Of a stretch of 64,000 nucleotides of DNA, positions 53,168 through 62,549 are shown in pieces. The DNA is taken from the NCBI GenBank assembly GCA_004172865.1, contig SEBV01000001.1, positions 248,001-312,000 on the forward strand, given 5' to 3'. A program made the position numbers and the translations under genes. This DNA is from Gammaproteobacteria bacterium (lineage in GTDB: Bacteria; Pseudomonadota; Gammaproteobacteria; Pseudomonadales; Cellvibrionaceae). Each line of letters starts with the position of its first letter. Positions within the stretch are counted from its first letter, which is position 1. The notes under the pieces are model-generated. The model saw only the letters and a list, made by a program, of their open reading frames with translations, was not told where the DNA came from and ran no database searches.

Positions 53168-53301
53168 CTTGGTTCAAGAAGCTGTTACCTTACGTAAAGG
53201 CATCACTTTGTCATTACGTAAAATGGTGCAGGTGGTGTGTAGATTGGGAAAATGGGGTAACGAGTATCAGGAAAAAACAAAAGGTGGAACGTGGTGGGGA
53301 C

Positions 53302-53332
53302 AAATAAAAACGGCTGCAGGTGCAGCCGTTTT
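53302..53332 (-). terminator. Terminator after the MFS transporter gene
   Basis: Minus-strand AAAACGGCTGCA-CC-TGCAGCCGTTTT then TATTTG forms a 12-bp stem just past the transporter stop. Confidence 0.82.
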
Positions 53333-53350
53333 GGTCGATGAGCTAGATTA

Positions 53351-54649
53351 TTATGCTCTGTCTTCTTTGATGTTGAAGGGCGCATACCAACACACAAGAA
53401 AGGACGGGATGGTAGCGACCATCACAAAGATAAAGTAGTGAACGTAACCAAGGTATTCCTGCAAGTGTCCGCTCAAGGCGCCAGTCACCATCATACAAAG
53501 TCCCATTAGGCCCGTACCAAACGCATAGTGGGTGGTGGTGTATTTGCCCGGTGCGAGTTGTTGCATCAGATAGATCATGAAGCCAACTGAGCCGAAACCG
53601 AAAAAGAACTTCTCAACTGCAACGCCCGCAGTAATTAAAAGCGGATCAGTAGGTAAGTAGATGCTCATGATCAGGAAGGTTACGTTGGGAATGTTAATCG
53701 CGCAGCACAATAAAAATAACGTAGGTTTTAGACCGCGGCGCGCTACAAACATCCCGCCTAACAATGAGCCCACAACTACCGCAATCAAACCATAGGTGCC
53801 ATAAATAACACCGAGCTGTTCGTTAGAGAGTCCCAGGCCGCCTTTAGTCGCGGGGTCAACCATAAAGAAAGGGCCAATCTTTTCCAGAAATCCAATACTC
53901 AGACGGAACAGGAATGCGAACGCCAGCATGATCCAGATATCTTTCTTCTGCAGTAGCGTAACGAATGAATCCCACAAAATCAGCAGCGCTTCTTTGGCTG
54001 ACTTCGGTGTGTTCTCGGCGCGGGCGCCATCGGGCATAACGCGCATGTGCCAGAACGCCATGACGACAGTGATTGCGGCTACGATGAAAAAGATAATGCG
54101 CCAGGAGTCGATCCAGTCGGGACCGAAAACTGCTGCATCGTGGTGAAAATAGTCGGTATGTAATTTACCGCTCAGGTAAACCAGTCCACCCATGGCAACA
54201 ATAGGGCCGACGTTCCAGCTCAAGCTTTGCACGCCGCAGTAGAGCGACTGCGTTTTGCTATCCAGTGAGGTAACGTAAACGCCGTCCGACGCAATGTCCT
54301 GGGTCGCGCCCACAAATGACAATACGAAAAACAGGCTCATGAGAATAATCATGTAGTTGGGCAAACTCATGGCAAGTGCTACGCCGAGAAAGCCCAAGCC
54401 CACAGTGATTTGTGCGCAAAGTACAAAGAATTTTTTGGTTTTGTACATCTCCACAAAGGGAGCAAAAAGCGGCTTTATGGTGTAGGCGAGAATTAAGTAA
54501 CTTGCATATTCTGCGGCTGTACCATTATCGAGGCCCAAATTTTTGAACATGATGGCGCTGACGCTGGTTAGCGTCATGTAGGCAAGAGCCATCGTAAAAT
54601 AACCAGTGGGTACCCATAGCAATGGATGTTTGACAGGAGCGGAGGTCAT
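53351..54649 (-). CDS. MFS transporter, AmpG-like
   Basis: This inner membrane transporter of 432 residues has about 12 segments. The N-terminal TGYFTMALAYMTLTSVSAIMFKNLGL (core LGLDNGTAAEYASYL) and GATQDIASDGVYVTSLDSK match the AmpG/acetyl-CoA-transporter-like branch of MFS, where DxxxDG after helix 4 is diagnostic. AmpG imports muropeptides; relatives near glycanase genes probably import oligosaccharides. Being next to a lichenase, a gluco-oligosaccharide is a reasonable guess, not a demonstration. Confidence 0.86.
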   Translation of the reverse strand: MTSAPVKHPLLWVPTGYFTMALAYMTLTSVSAIMFKNLGLDNGTAAEYASYLILAYTIKPLFAPFVEMYKTKKFFVLCAQITVGLGFLGVALAMSLPNYMIILMSLFFVLSFVGATQDIASDGVYVTSLDSKTQSLYCGVQSLSWNVGPIVAMGGLVYLSGKLHTDYFHHDAAVFGPDWIDSWRIIFFIVAAITVVMAFWHMRVMPDGARAENTPKSAKEALLILWDSFVTLLQKKDIWIMLAFAFLFRLSIGFLEKIGPFFMVDPATKGGLGLSNEQLGVIYGTYGLIAVVVGSLLGGMFVARRGLKPTLFLLCCAINIPNVTFLIMSIYLPTDPLLITAGVAVEKFFFGFGSVGFMIYLMQQLAPGKYTTTHYAFGTGLMGLCMMVTGALSGHLQEYLGYVHYFIFVMVATIPSFLVCWYAPFNIKEDRA

Positions 54650-54804
54650 TTAAATACCTATTATTTATATGTGCTGTTGTCTAGGTGGTAACTTTTGTTA
54701 CTCACTGCCTCTGGTTTTTTTGCAGACACTTTTTCCCTGTATCTGTTTTATAAATCTATTTCTTGTAAATCTGGTTTTGGTTTCGCTCTCACCCGAAACT
54801 TAAA

Positions 54805-54833
54805 ACAACAACGACCACAATGTGGCCGTTGTT
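54805..54833 (-). terminator. Terminator after ppa
   Basis: Minus-strand AACAACGGCCACA / TGTGGTCGTTGTT is a 13-bp stem with one G-U pair and a tight loop, ending in TTTTAAG, ten bases past the ppa stop. Confidence 0.7.
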
Positions 54834-54842
54834 TACTACTTA

Positions 54843-55373
54843 TTACTTAGCGGCGTTGTAACGCTCTACGGCATCAAGAATTTCTTTGCGTGCTGCTTCC
54901 AAATCGCCCCAGCCTTCAACCTTTACCCACTTACCTTTTTCCAAATCTTTGTAATGCTCAAAGAAATGGCCGATTTGCTGTAACAAAATCTCAGGCAAAT
55001 CTTGCAGGGTTTTTACGTGGCTGTAGAGTTTGGTCAATTTGTCGTGCGGAACGGCAAGGATTTTTGCATCTTCACCGGCTTCATCGGTCATCTTTAATAC
55101 GCCGATTGGGCGGCAACGGATGACTGAACCAGCTTGTACAGGTTCTGGGAAAAGCACTAATACGTCTGCTGCATCGCCATCGCCGCACAACGTTTGTGGG
55201 ATATAGCCGTAGTTTGCAGGGTAGTGCATTGAAGTACTTACCAGGCGATCAACAAAAAGTGCATCAGCATCTTTATCGATTTCATATTTAATTCCGCTGT
55301 TTAAAGGAATTTCGATAACAACGTTAAAATCATCTGGCAGACTTTTGCCCGCTGGTATTTTTTCAAAGCTCAT
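54843..55373 (-). CDS. ppa: Inorganic pyrophosphatase (family I)
   Basis: Ppa hydrolyses pyrophosphate, pulling biosynthetic reactions forward. About 176 residues with the family core [28 protein letters not shown], the metal-binding [15 protein letters not shown] and [13 protein letters not shown]. The ORF track starts 27 codons earlier in a region without family similarity. The ATG at 55373 ([10 protein letters not shown]) has AGGAA eight bases ahead, so it is taken as the start. The FHA gene ends 58 bases upstream. Confidence 0.97.
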   Translation of the reverse strand: MSFEKIPAGKSLPDDFNVVIEIPLNSGIKYEIDKDADALFVDRLVSTSMHYPANYGYIPQTLCGDGDAADVLVLFPEPVQAGSVIRCRPIGVLKMTDEAGEDAKILAVPHDKLTKLYSHVKTLQDLPEILLQQIGHFFEHYKDLEKGKWVKVEGWGDLEAARKEILDAVERYNAAK

Positions 55374-55431
55374 GTTGGGTTCCTGATGGAGGTTGTCATA
55401 TAGGTGTAGTAAAAAATAGGCGGCGCAGATT

Positions 55432-56265
55432 CTACCACAAGAATTTGCTGCCAATCACCGCTAATACAAGGAGGATTACGCCGAATAAAATCCATTTCCA
55501 CTTTCGCGGAGCGTGTTCTTCTAAAGCTGGTTCTATACGGTTGCCGGGAGAGGTTGGGCGAGTTTTCCAGCGCTTGGGTTCGCTGCTGGTTTGTTTGCGT
55601 TCGATGGGTTTACTGATTGCATCTATAGAGGCGCGAATTCTGGTTTTATGAGCTTCAGTATTGGGGGCGACCAATCGAAAGGTATAAACATCGAGTCGCA
55701 GTCGGTCACCATCATTCGCAAACGCTTCGGTGATACTTTTGTCATTAAGGAAGGTGCCGTTGGCTGAACCCAAATCTTTGATAAACATCTTATCGCCCTG
55801 AATACATAGCTCAGTATGGCGACGAGATAAATGAGTTCCCGGGATCGTAATATCACATTGTTCGGTGCGGCCAATGGTCACCGAGCGCTCGGCGGGGATC
55901 ACAAAGGTTTTTCCCGGTAACCAACTGCCATCCGACACCAAGCGCCAGGGAGCACTGTTTTGGGCATCGCCTTCCTGCAAGCGGCGCGGATCTAAAACAA
56001 TTATTTCAGTTTTACCTAAACGGATAATATCGCCCGGAAGAATTTCTTTTAGGGTGATGCGTTGGCCGTTGATAAAACAGCCAGTACTACTGTTATTGTC
56101 TTTAAGGATATATTTATCGGCTTCTGAAAAAAGTTTCGCATGTATTGGGTCCACGCTAGCGTCGTGGATGACGAGTTGATTATCAGTGGCTGACCCAATC
56201 GAATAAAGCTTTTCCGTTACCCAAAAAGCGGCTTGACGGTTATCCTTAAAATGGAGTTTGAGCAT
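55432..56265 (-). CDS. Membrane-anchored protein with two FHA domains
   Basis: The 277-residue protein carries two forkhead-associated domains, phosphothreonine-binding modules: residues about 20-90 ([26 protein letters not shown]) and 128-200 ([25 protein letters not shown], core [23 protein letters not shown]). The second has the classic GR...SxxH, the first is degenerate (GS...IH). A basic linker and one C-terminal membrane segment ([18 protein letters not shown]) make it tail-anchored. FHA proteins partner with Ser/Thr kinases or secretion systems, none of which is in the window. Confidence 0.9.
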   Translation of the reverse strand: MLKLHFKDNRQAAFWVTEKLYSIGSATDNQLVIHDASVDPIHAKLFSEADKYILKDNNSSTGCFINGQRITLKEILPGDIIRLGKTEIIVLDPRRLQEGDAQNSAPWRLVSDGSWLPGKTFVIPAERSVTIGRTEQCDITIPGTHLSRRHTELCIQGDKMFIKDLGSANGTFLNDKSITEAFANDGDRLRLDVYTFRLVAPNTEAHKTRIRASIDAISKPIERKQTSSEPKRWKTRPTSPGNRIEPALEEHAPRKWKWILFGVILLVLAVIGSKFLW

Positions 56266-56337
56266 TGATGATTTCCGCTAACCAAATTCGACGACATATA
56301 ATACCCCCGATTGTATCAACTCATATTAGGTTTGTTT

Positions 56338-56679
56338 ATGACCATTTCGACTGACTTGTCGCCAGAATCTACGGATGTGGCGAATAAAGTAACTATTCAT
56401 TACTGCAACCAGTGTCGCTGGATGTTGCGTTCCGCGTGGCTCGCGCAGGAACTGCTCTCGACCTTTGATGGCGATCTTCACGAAGTCACTCTCAAACCCG
56501 GAACCGGCGGTGTGTTTGAAGTTTGGTTAAACGGTGAATTAATTTGGGAGCGCAAACGCGATAATGGTTTTCCGGAAGCGAAAGAATTAAAGGTTCGCGT
56601 GCGCGATATGTTGTGGCCGGAGAAACCTTTGGGTCATATAGATGGTCACAAAGCCAGCATCAAAGCGGATTCTGATTAA
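56338..56679 (+). CDS. SelT/SelW/SelH-like thioredoxin-fold protein (CxxC form)
   Basis: The 113-residue protein has the Rdx family pattern: VTIHYCNQCRWMLRSAWLAQELL near the start, with CNQC as the redox motif (Cys in place of the selenocysteine of CxxU members), followed by TLKPGTGGVFEVWLNGELIWERKRD and FPEAKELKVRVRD. A thiol redox role is likely but unproven. The track uses a TTG at 56311; the ATG at 56338 has TTAGG at better spacing and is preferred. Confidence 0.9.
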   Translation: MTISTDLSPESTDVANKVTIHYCNQCRWMLRSAWLAQELLSTFDGDLHEVTLKPGTGGVFEVWLNGELIWERKRDNGFPEAKELKVRVRDMLWPEKPLGHIDGHKASIKADSD

Positions 56680-56719
56680 CGGCCGTTAATATTCTATTCA
56701 TGTGTTGAGCTGATAATTG

Positions 56720-56818
56720 TCACCCCTTGCGATGCGAGGGGTAATAAGGATTCTCATCAGCGCCTTGCTCGCGCATAATAGCATCCAGTTTTTCCTGTCT
56801 CAGCAGTTGCTGGCCTTG
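56720..56818 (-). pseudogene. Possible short coding remnant
   Basis: In one minus-strand frame 33 codons between two stops read QGQQLLRQEKLDAIMREQG and end ENPYYPSHRKG, which looks protein-like. There is no start codon in the first 18 codons and an in-frame TAA sits right upstream, with further plausible codons beyond it. It may be the end of a broken gene or chance. The rest of 56680-56881 is the exporter leader. Confidence 0.25.
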
Positions 56819-56881
56819 TTACTCTGGCGTCTGGCAGATACGTAACAAACATCTCAAGCAAATTGAAAAGGTTTTTCCCTC

Positions 56882-59473
56882 ATGTTGCAAACCGTGCAAA
56901 ATAAAATATCGTCATTTTATCAAGCCACAATTATCAAACGCCCAGCCACTATATTAGTGGGCCTATTTATTCTCACTGTTGTCGCCATATTGGGAATGCC
57001 CAATTTTAAATTGGATGCATCTGCCGATTCGCTCACGCTTGAGCACGACACTACCATCGATTATTTTCGCGAAATTAATCAGCGCTACCAACGTGGCGAT
57101 TTTTTAGTTGTTACTTATTCGCCGAAAGCAGATATGTTTTCCGATGAATCGATTAATACCCTGAAAAATTTGCGCGATGAACTTGCGAAAGTGGAAGGCG
57201 TACAAAGCGTTAATTCCATGATCGATGTTCCTTTGATTTACAGTCCAATGCGTTCGCTCGCAGATCAACAAAAATCAACACGTACATTATTAACACCTGA
57301 CGTGGATCGCGCGCAAGCCAAGCAAGAGTTTTTAACCAGCCCGATCTATCGCAATATGTTGTTGAGCCCTGACGGTAAGACCACGGCGCTTCTAATGAAT
57401 CTGGATGTAAATAATCATTCGATTGAATTAGTTCGCAAGCGCGATGCCTTGCGAGCAAAACGTGATGCAGAATCTTTAACCAAAGAAGAACAAGCTGAAC
57501 TCAAACAAGTATCAGCAGAATATTTAAAACTTCGCACCGAAGCCGCAGCGGTTGATAGCCAACGCGTAGAAGTAGTTCGTGGAATTGCAGAAAAATATCG
57601 CGGCAACGCCGAAATATTTTTAGGCGGCGTGACCATGATTACGTCTGACATGCTCACTTATATTAAAAGTGATTTGGTTGTGTTCGGTGCAGTTCTCGTT
57701 GTATTTATTATTTTGGTACTCGCGATTATTTTCCGCCAATGGCGTTTTATTATTTTGCCATTGCTCACGTGCTTAACATCAGTTGCCCTAATGCTTGGTT
57801 GGTTAAGTTGGATTGATTGGCGACTCACGGTTATTTCTTCTAACTTTGTTGCGCTCCTGCTAATTATGGCCTTCGCATTTACCATTTATGTGGTAGTGCG
57901 CTACCGTGAAATTCATGCTAAACATCCTGAATGGGAACAAGCCGACTTGGTAATGGCGACTGTAAGAGCAATGGTAGAACCCTGCCTGTTTTCTGCCTTA
58001 ACAACTATAGTTGCGTTTATGTCCTTGGTGATGAGCGGCATTCGCCCGGTAATTGATTTTGGTTGGATGATGACCATAGGTTTAACCGTCGCCTTTATTT
58101 TATCTTTTGTAGTTGTGCCTGCCGGTTTAATGTTGTTGAAAAAAGGTGAACCAAAAGATCGCGGCGATAAATCTGCAAAATTAACTTTACCCTTTTCGCG
58201 CATTGCTGAATTTCACGGCGGCACCGTTCTCGGCGTTACTGTTTTGGCTGTAGTGGTTTCTGTTTACGGTTTAAGTAAGCTTGAAGTTGAAAATCGGTTT
58301 ATCGATTATTTCCATTCCGACAGCGAAATCTACCGTGGCTTATCCGTTATTGATAAACAATTAGGCGGCACTGCGACGCTGGAAATTATTTTAGATGCAC
58401 CTAAAGCTGCTGAGCCAGCAGCATCTAGCGATGCATCAGCTACGCAGGAAGAAGATCCATTTGCTGAAGCTGATAACAAAGCAGCAGATGCTACAGGTTC
58501 AGATAATAAAGCCGCAGGTGAAGACGATCCATTTGGTGAAGCCCCAACACCAGGCGGTGAACCAAAAGCTAAACGTGTGAATAGTTATTGGTTCACTACC
58601 GGCGGATTGGATCAAATCAAACAGTTGCACGATTATCTCGAATCTTTACCTGAAGTTGGCAAAGTGCAATCGCTCGCCATCACTTATCAAGTTGCTCACG
58701 ATATTAACGGCGGGAAATTAAATGATTTTGAATTGGGCGTAATGCGCAATGCTTTATCTAGAGATATTCAGGATATTTTAATTGCGCCTTATTTGTCTGA
58801 TGAAAAACAACAAGCTCGCATCACCTTGCGTGTGAAAGAAACTACGCCGAATTTGCGCCGCGCAGAATTAGTTGAGCGTATTGGTCGTTATGCAATTAAC
58901 GATGTAAAACTGCAGCCTGATCAAGTGCATTTCACCGGCATGCTTACGCTTTACAACAATATGTTGGCGAGTTTATTTGAATCGCAAATTAAAACTATCT
59001 TTGTGGTGTTTATTTCAATTGTATTGATGATGCTCGCCTTGTTCCGTTCATTTAGCATCGCATTAATTGCAATCTTCCCCAATATTTTAGCGGCGGGAAT
59101 TGTGTTGGGCGGAATGGGCTTGGCGGGAATTCCTATGGATATGATGACAACTACTATCGCGGCGATTGTTGTCGGCGTTGGTGTGGATCAGTCAATTCAA
59201 TATATTTATCGCTTCAAAGAAGAATTTGCGGCATGCGGAAATTATATTGAATCCATGCATCGCTCCCATGCGTCAATCGGCCGCGCTATGTTTTATTCGT
59301 CGGCAACCATTGTTATTGGCTTCTCGATTCTCGCGTTGTCGCAATTTATCCCTTCAATTTATTTCGGTGTGTTAACGTCGTTTGCAATGTTCACGGCAAT
59401 TATTGGTACCCTAACACTTTTGCCGAAATTGATTTTGATGTTTAAGCCGTTAGGGCCAGAGCACGCCGTTTAA
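56882..59473 (+). CDS. RND-superfamily exporter, MMPL-type
   Basis: This 863-residue inner membrane protein has two repeats of one periplasmic loop plus a six-helix bundle: helix 1 near 20-40, loop to 265, helices to 420, then the second half. MMPL/sterol-sensing pattern is seen in VVVRYREIHAKHPEW and VGVGVDQSIQYIYRFKEE. An Asp/Glu/Ala-rich low-complexity insert (about 505-560, with DPFAEADNKAAD and DPFGEAPTPGG) interrupts the second loop. Relatives export lipids, hopanoids or hydrophobic compounds. No membrane-fusion or outer-membrane partner is encoded here, so it may work alone. Confidence 0.9.
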   Translation: MLQTVQNKISSFYQATIIKRPATILVGLFILTVVAILGMPNFKLDASADSLTLEHDTTIDYFREINQRYQRGDFLVVTYSPKADMFSDESINTLKNLRDELAKVEGVQSVNSMIDVPLIYSPMRSLADQQKSTRTLLTPDVDRAQAKQEFLTSPIYRNMLLSPDGKTTALLMNLDVNNHSIELVRKRDALRAKRDAESLTKEEQAELKQVSAEYLKLRTEAAAVDSQRVEVVRGIAEKYRGNAEIFLGGVTMITSDMLTYIKSDLVVFGAVLVVFIILVLAIIFRQWRFIILPLLTCLTSVALMLGWLSWIDWRLTVISSNFVALLLIMAFAFTIYVVVRYREIHAKHPEWEQADLVMATVRAMVEPCLFSALTTIVAFMSLVMSGIRPVIDFGWMMTIGLTVAFILSFVVVPAGLMLLKKGEPKDRGDKSAKLTLPFSRIAEFHGGTVLGVTVLAVVVSVYGLSKLEVENRFIDYFHSDSEIYRGLSVIDKQLGGTATLEIILDAPKAAEPAASSDASATQEEDPFAEADNKAADATGSDNKAAGEDDPFGEAPTPGGEPKAKRVNSYWFTTGGLDQIKQLHDYLESLPEVGKVQSLAITYQVAHDINGGKLNDFELGVMRNALSRDIQDILIAPYLSDEKQQARITLRVKETTPNLRRAELVERIGRYAINDVKLQPDQVHFTGMLTLYNNMLASLFESQIKTIFVVFISIVLMMLALFRSFSIALIAIFPNILAAGIVLGGMGLAGIPMDMMTTTIAAIVVGVGVDQSIQYIYRFKEEFAACGNYIESMHRSHASIGRAMFYSSATIVIGFSILALSQFIPSIYFGVLTSFAMFTAIIGTLTLLPKLILMFKPLGPEHAV

Positions 59474-59503
59474 TAATTGTATTTAGCTTCTCGATAGGTT
59501 GAT

Positions 59504-59537
59504 AAAAAAATGGCGCTCATTGAGCGCCATTTTTTTA
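59504..59537. terminator. Bidirectional intrinsic terminator
   Basis: GGCGCTC-ATT-GAGCGCC with A7 before and T8 after serves both the exporter gene and the convergent esterase gene. Confidence 0.93.
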
Positions 59538-59558
59538 TTTAACGATTAAGACAGATCC

Positions 59559-60632
59559 CTACCATTTCATAATAGCTTTCAACTGTGGCGTTAAATCTTT
59601 TGCCATAGCCGCATGTTGTTCTTTAGTGGGGTGCGCATCAGTTTTATCGCCGGGGTAATGATTCGATTTTGCGATATGCACGCGTTTGTCATCCACACGT
59701 TTTACCGCTTCAGCGAGATAATCTATTAACGCCGCTTTTTTATCGCCATCCAAAATCGCACCTTCAGTTAATACAATTTGCGCGTGTTTATGATTGTTCA
59801 GCAAGGTAAGCAGAAGTTTTACATAAGTTCTCACGTAAATTTCTTTTTCGGGGATTCCTAAGCTGAAATCGTTGGTGCCAATAGCACTTACGATTAAATC
59901 TGGATCATATTGGGCGTGATCCCAAATCAGCGGATTATTATCGGTCGCGATGGAGAATTGATAAAAGTCCGGCAAATTATGTTCATCGGTTTTTCCATTC
60001 CAACTGCGAATTAAACCGCGTCCACCCATGCACACTAAATTTACTTGGGCTTTAAGTGCTTTGGCGGTGAGCATTCCATAAGACAGGCGCGGGTTCCACC
60101 AGCTCGTATCTTTTTTTCCTCCATCGACACGATCAATTGCTTCGCTGCACGTCACTGAATCGCCCAGCACGAGAATTTTTCGTGTTGGCAAAACAGGTGG
60201 CTGAAGAAATTTTCCGTCGGTAGTGAATTTTTTTATACTCACTATGCCATGCCAGGTTTCCGAGCGATGAATAATTTCCACGCTGTGTTTTTTAATGCTG
60301 CTATCTTGCACAAGATTTATGGTCTGTGTGCTTGACGATAGTTTGATAATTTTCGGTTCACCTTTGTCCACTATAGCTTCAATGTAGCTTTGGTCGCCGC
60401 TACTTTGTGCTTCCAGCGATAAGGTTTTGCCTTCGAAGCCAACAAAAAAACTTACACCGGGGAAACCAAAACGAGCGCTGCCATCAGCGCTTTTTTCAAT
60501 GCGTCCCATGTTGAGGATATGTGAATCTGTAGCAGCAATAGAACTCAATGCTGGCTCCTGTGTTTCTGCAGCGGTAAATGCGCTATTGAATAATAAAATT
60601 GCGGCGGCGGTTGTAGCAAAAAAAATACGCAT
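59559..60632 (-). CDS. Secreted carbohydrate esterase, CE2-type SGNH hydrolase
   Basis: This is a secreted deacetylase of 357 residues. Signal peptide ends FTAA|ETQE. A beta-sandwich region at about 30-135 precedes the SGNH hydrolase domain: LVLGDSVTCSEAID (Ser), VCMGGRGLIRSW (Gly), SAIGTNDFSLG (Asn) and DAHPTKEQH (His). The jelly-roll plus SGNH layout is that of CE2 acetyl esterases, which remove acetyl groups from plant glycans and are known from Cellvibrio. The following esterase gene is upstream with a 9-base gap, so the two are likely co-expressed. Confidence 0.9.
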   Translation of the reverse strand: MRIFFATTAAAILLFNSAFTAAETQEPALSSIAATDSHILNMGRIEKSADGSARFGFPGVSFFVGFEGKTLSLEAQSSGDQSYIEAIVDKGEPKIIKLSSSTQTINLVQDSSIKKHSVEIIHRSETWHGIVSIKKFTTDGKFLQPPVLPTRKILVLGDSVTCSEAIDRVDGGKKDTSWWNPRLSYGMLTAKALKAQVNLVCMGGRGLIRSWNGKTDEHNLPDFYQFSIATDNNPLIWDHAQYDPDLIVSAIGTNDFSLGIPEKEIYVRTYVKLLLTLLNNHKHAQIVLTEGAILDGDKKAALIDYLAEAVKRVDDKRVHIAKSNHYPGDKTDAHPTKEQHAAMAKDLTPQLKAIMKW

Positions 60633-60641
60633 AAACTCACC

Positions 60642-61379
60642 TTATTTTAATAATTTTTGAATATCAGGAAGCATAGCGTCTACCCAAATTTGGTAGCCTT
60701 TGGCCGTGGGATGTAAAAAATCGCCCATGATTTCTTTTGAAATGCTGCCGTCAGCTTGCAAAAATAATGCGCCGTAATCTTTTACGAATACATGCTTGTG
60801 GTCGTCGAGTTTGGCAACCAACGCATTTACTTCTTTTACCTGCGCGCGTTTTGGGCTAGCGGCAGATTCTTCAAAAGGAAAAACGCCATTCACCAAAATT
60901 TTTGCTTTGGGATAATTTTCGCGCAGAGTTTTAACAACCGCTTTAATTCCATCAAACACTTGTGCTGGCGTTTCATTGAGGTGACCAAAATTATTAACGC
61001 CAATTAACAGCACAACTAGTTTGGGTTTTAAGTTGCCTTTATCGCCGTGTTGTAAGCGCCACAATAAGTTGCCGGTATGGTCGCCACCCACGCCAAAATT
61101 GGCAGGATTATATTGTGCAAAATTCTTTTGCCAGATATCCCAATTCCAGCCAGCAGTAATTGAATCGCCTACGAACAATAAATCCACGCCGCCTTTTTCG
61201 GCAACAGCCACGTCTTCAGCCTGCATTTTGTTCCAGGTATCTACCGACATCCACGAATATTCAATCGTGCGTGGGGCAGGTGTCGTGCCGGAAAGTTTGG
61301 CTTCATCCGCCAGGCTAAATTGAACGGCTAATGTCAGGATTGAGCCGCATATAAGACTTGTTAGTTGCAACAGTTTCAT
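60642..61379 (-). CDS. Secreted SGNH/GDSL-family esterase
   Basis: The 245-residue exported protein has a signal peptide ending SLA|DEAK and the SGNH blocks LFVGDSITAGWNWD, FGVGGDHTGNLLWRL, VVLLIGVNNFGH and GDFLHPTAKGY, so all catalytic positions are present. It resembles platelet-activating-factor acetylhydrolase-like esterases used on acetylated saccharides. It precedes the CE2 gene in one operon, suggesting joint deacetylation of plant polysaccharides. The substrate is inference. Confidence 0.9.
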   Translation of the reverse strand: MKLLQLTSLICGSILTLAVQFSLADEAKLSGTTPAPRTIEYSWMSVDTWNKMQAEDVAVAEKGGVDLLFVGDSITAGWNWDIWQKNFAQYNPANFGVGGDHTGNLLWRLQHGDKGNLKPKLVVLLIGVNNFGHLNETPAQVFDGIKAVVKTLRENYPKAKILVNGVFPFEESAASPKRAQVKEVNALVAKLDDHKHVFVKDYGALFLQADGSISKEIMGDFLHPTAKGYQIWVDAMLPDIQKLLK

Positions 61380-61499
61380 CGTTATTCTCGCAAATTTTTT
61401 GTAATGGATTGCCTGACTTTGTAAAAGCCTGACAGAGGATGTTTTTGGGGCTGTTGTTTTTGTGTATTCGCCGTCCGTGACGATTTTTATAAGTAGTAT

Positions 61500-62549
61500 T
61501 TAGATTCTTAAGCTTAGTTTTTCATTGGCGGGATGCAAGCTTTGCACGCCTGATAAATTGAGTACGAGATCCAATAGTTCATCCCAGGGCTCTGCGTTGC
61601 GCATTCCTTTTACGGCTTTATCAATGCCATTGGCTTTGCGTAATAACTGTTGTAGTTGCGCTGGCTTTATTCGGTTCAATGCGCCGCGAAACAATGGCTG
61701 CTTTTTATCCCAAACACCAGCTTGTTTGGCGGCCCAGTCAAAGTTCTTTCCTTGACTGGTCATGAGGGAAATTTGCACCAGGCTGCGGATGTCACGAGTG
61801 AGTGCCCACAATACGGCGATGGCTTCGGTACCTTCTGATTTCAAACCGTGCAAGGTTTTAACGGCAGCGCGGGCATCGCCATGCAAGGCTTTGTCGGATA
61901 AACCGAATACATCGTAACGTGCGCTATCGGCAACGACGCTTGCCATTAACTCCATGCTGATCACATTGGTCGGTGCGAGCAATTTTAATTTTTCAATTTC
62001 CTGAACCGCCGCAAGCAAATTACCTTCTATGCGCGATGCCAATAAATCAATTGCGTTGCTATCTGCTTGCAAGCCAACTTGTTTTAAGCGCGCGCCAATC
62101 CAATGGGATAAATTTTCTGAGGTTACCGGCCAATGTTGGATGTGTACGCCTTGCGCTTCGAGGGCGCTAAACCATTTTGATTTTTGCGTGGCGCTATCGA
62201 CTTTTTCGGTGATGACCAATAACAGATTATCGGGGGAGGGTGATTGCGCGTATTCCTGTAAAACTTTTCCGCCTTTATCGCCAGGCTTGCCGCTGGGAAC
62301 GCGCACTTCAATAATTTTTTTATCGGCAAATAACGACATGCTATTTGCGGATGCTAACACCTGGCTCCAATCAAAATGATTATCGGCGTGATACAAATCG
62401 CGCTCAACAAAACCTGCTTTGCGCGCGGCGGCGCGAATGGCATCGCAGGTTTCCTGAATTAATAAAGGTTCTTCGCCAGTGACAATATAAATTGGCGCTA
62501 AACTTTTATTGAGCGCTGCGCTCAGTTGTTCAGGGCGCAGTTTTGCCAT
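61500..62549 (-). CDS. holA: DNA polymerase III subunit delta
   Basis: HolA is the clamp-loader subunit that opens the beta sliding clamp. The 349 residues have the family pattern: IYIVTGEEPLLIQETCDAIRAAARK near the start (core GEEPLLIQET), EVRVPSGKPGDKG, IGARLKQVGLQADSNAIDLLASRIEGNLLAAVQEIEKL (core EGNLLAAVQEIEKL), and LWALTRDIRSLVQI. The gene begins inside the end of lptE (20-base overlap), the usual lptE-holA pair. Confidence 0.97.
   Translation of the reverse strand: MAKLRPEQLSAALNKSLAPIYIVTGEEPLLIQETCDAIRAAARKAGFVERDLYHADNHFDWSQVLASANSMSLFADKKIIEVRVPSGKPGDKGGKVLQEYAQSPSPDNLLLVITEKVDSATQKSKWFSALEAQGVHIQHWPVTSENLSHWIGARLKQVGLQADSNAIDLLASRIEGNLLAAVQEIEKLKLLAPTNVISMELMASVVADSARYDVFGLSDKALHGDARAAVKTLHGLKSEGTEAIAVLWALTRDIRSLVQISLMTSQGKNFDWAAKQAGVWDKKQPLFRGALNRIKPAQLQQLLRKANGIDKAVKGMRNAEPWDELLDLVLNLSGVQSLHPANEKLSLRI

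Noticed and set aside
53169-53438. 89-residue plus-strand ORF
   Set aside because: It runs through a terminator and into the 3' end of the MFS gene on the opposite strand, with no domain pattern.
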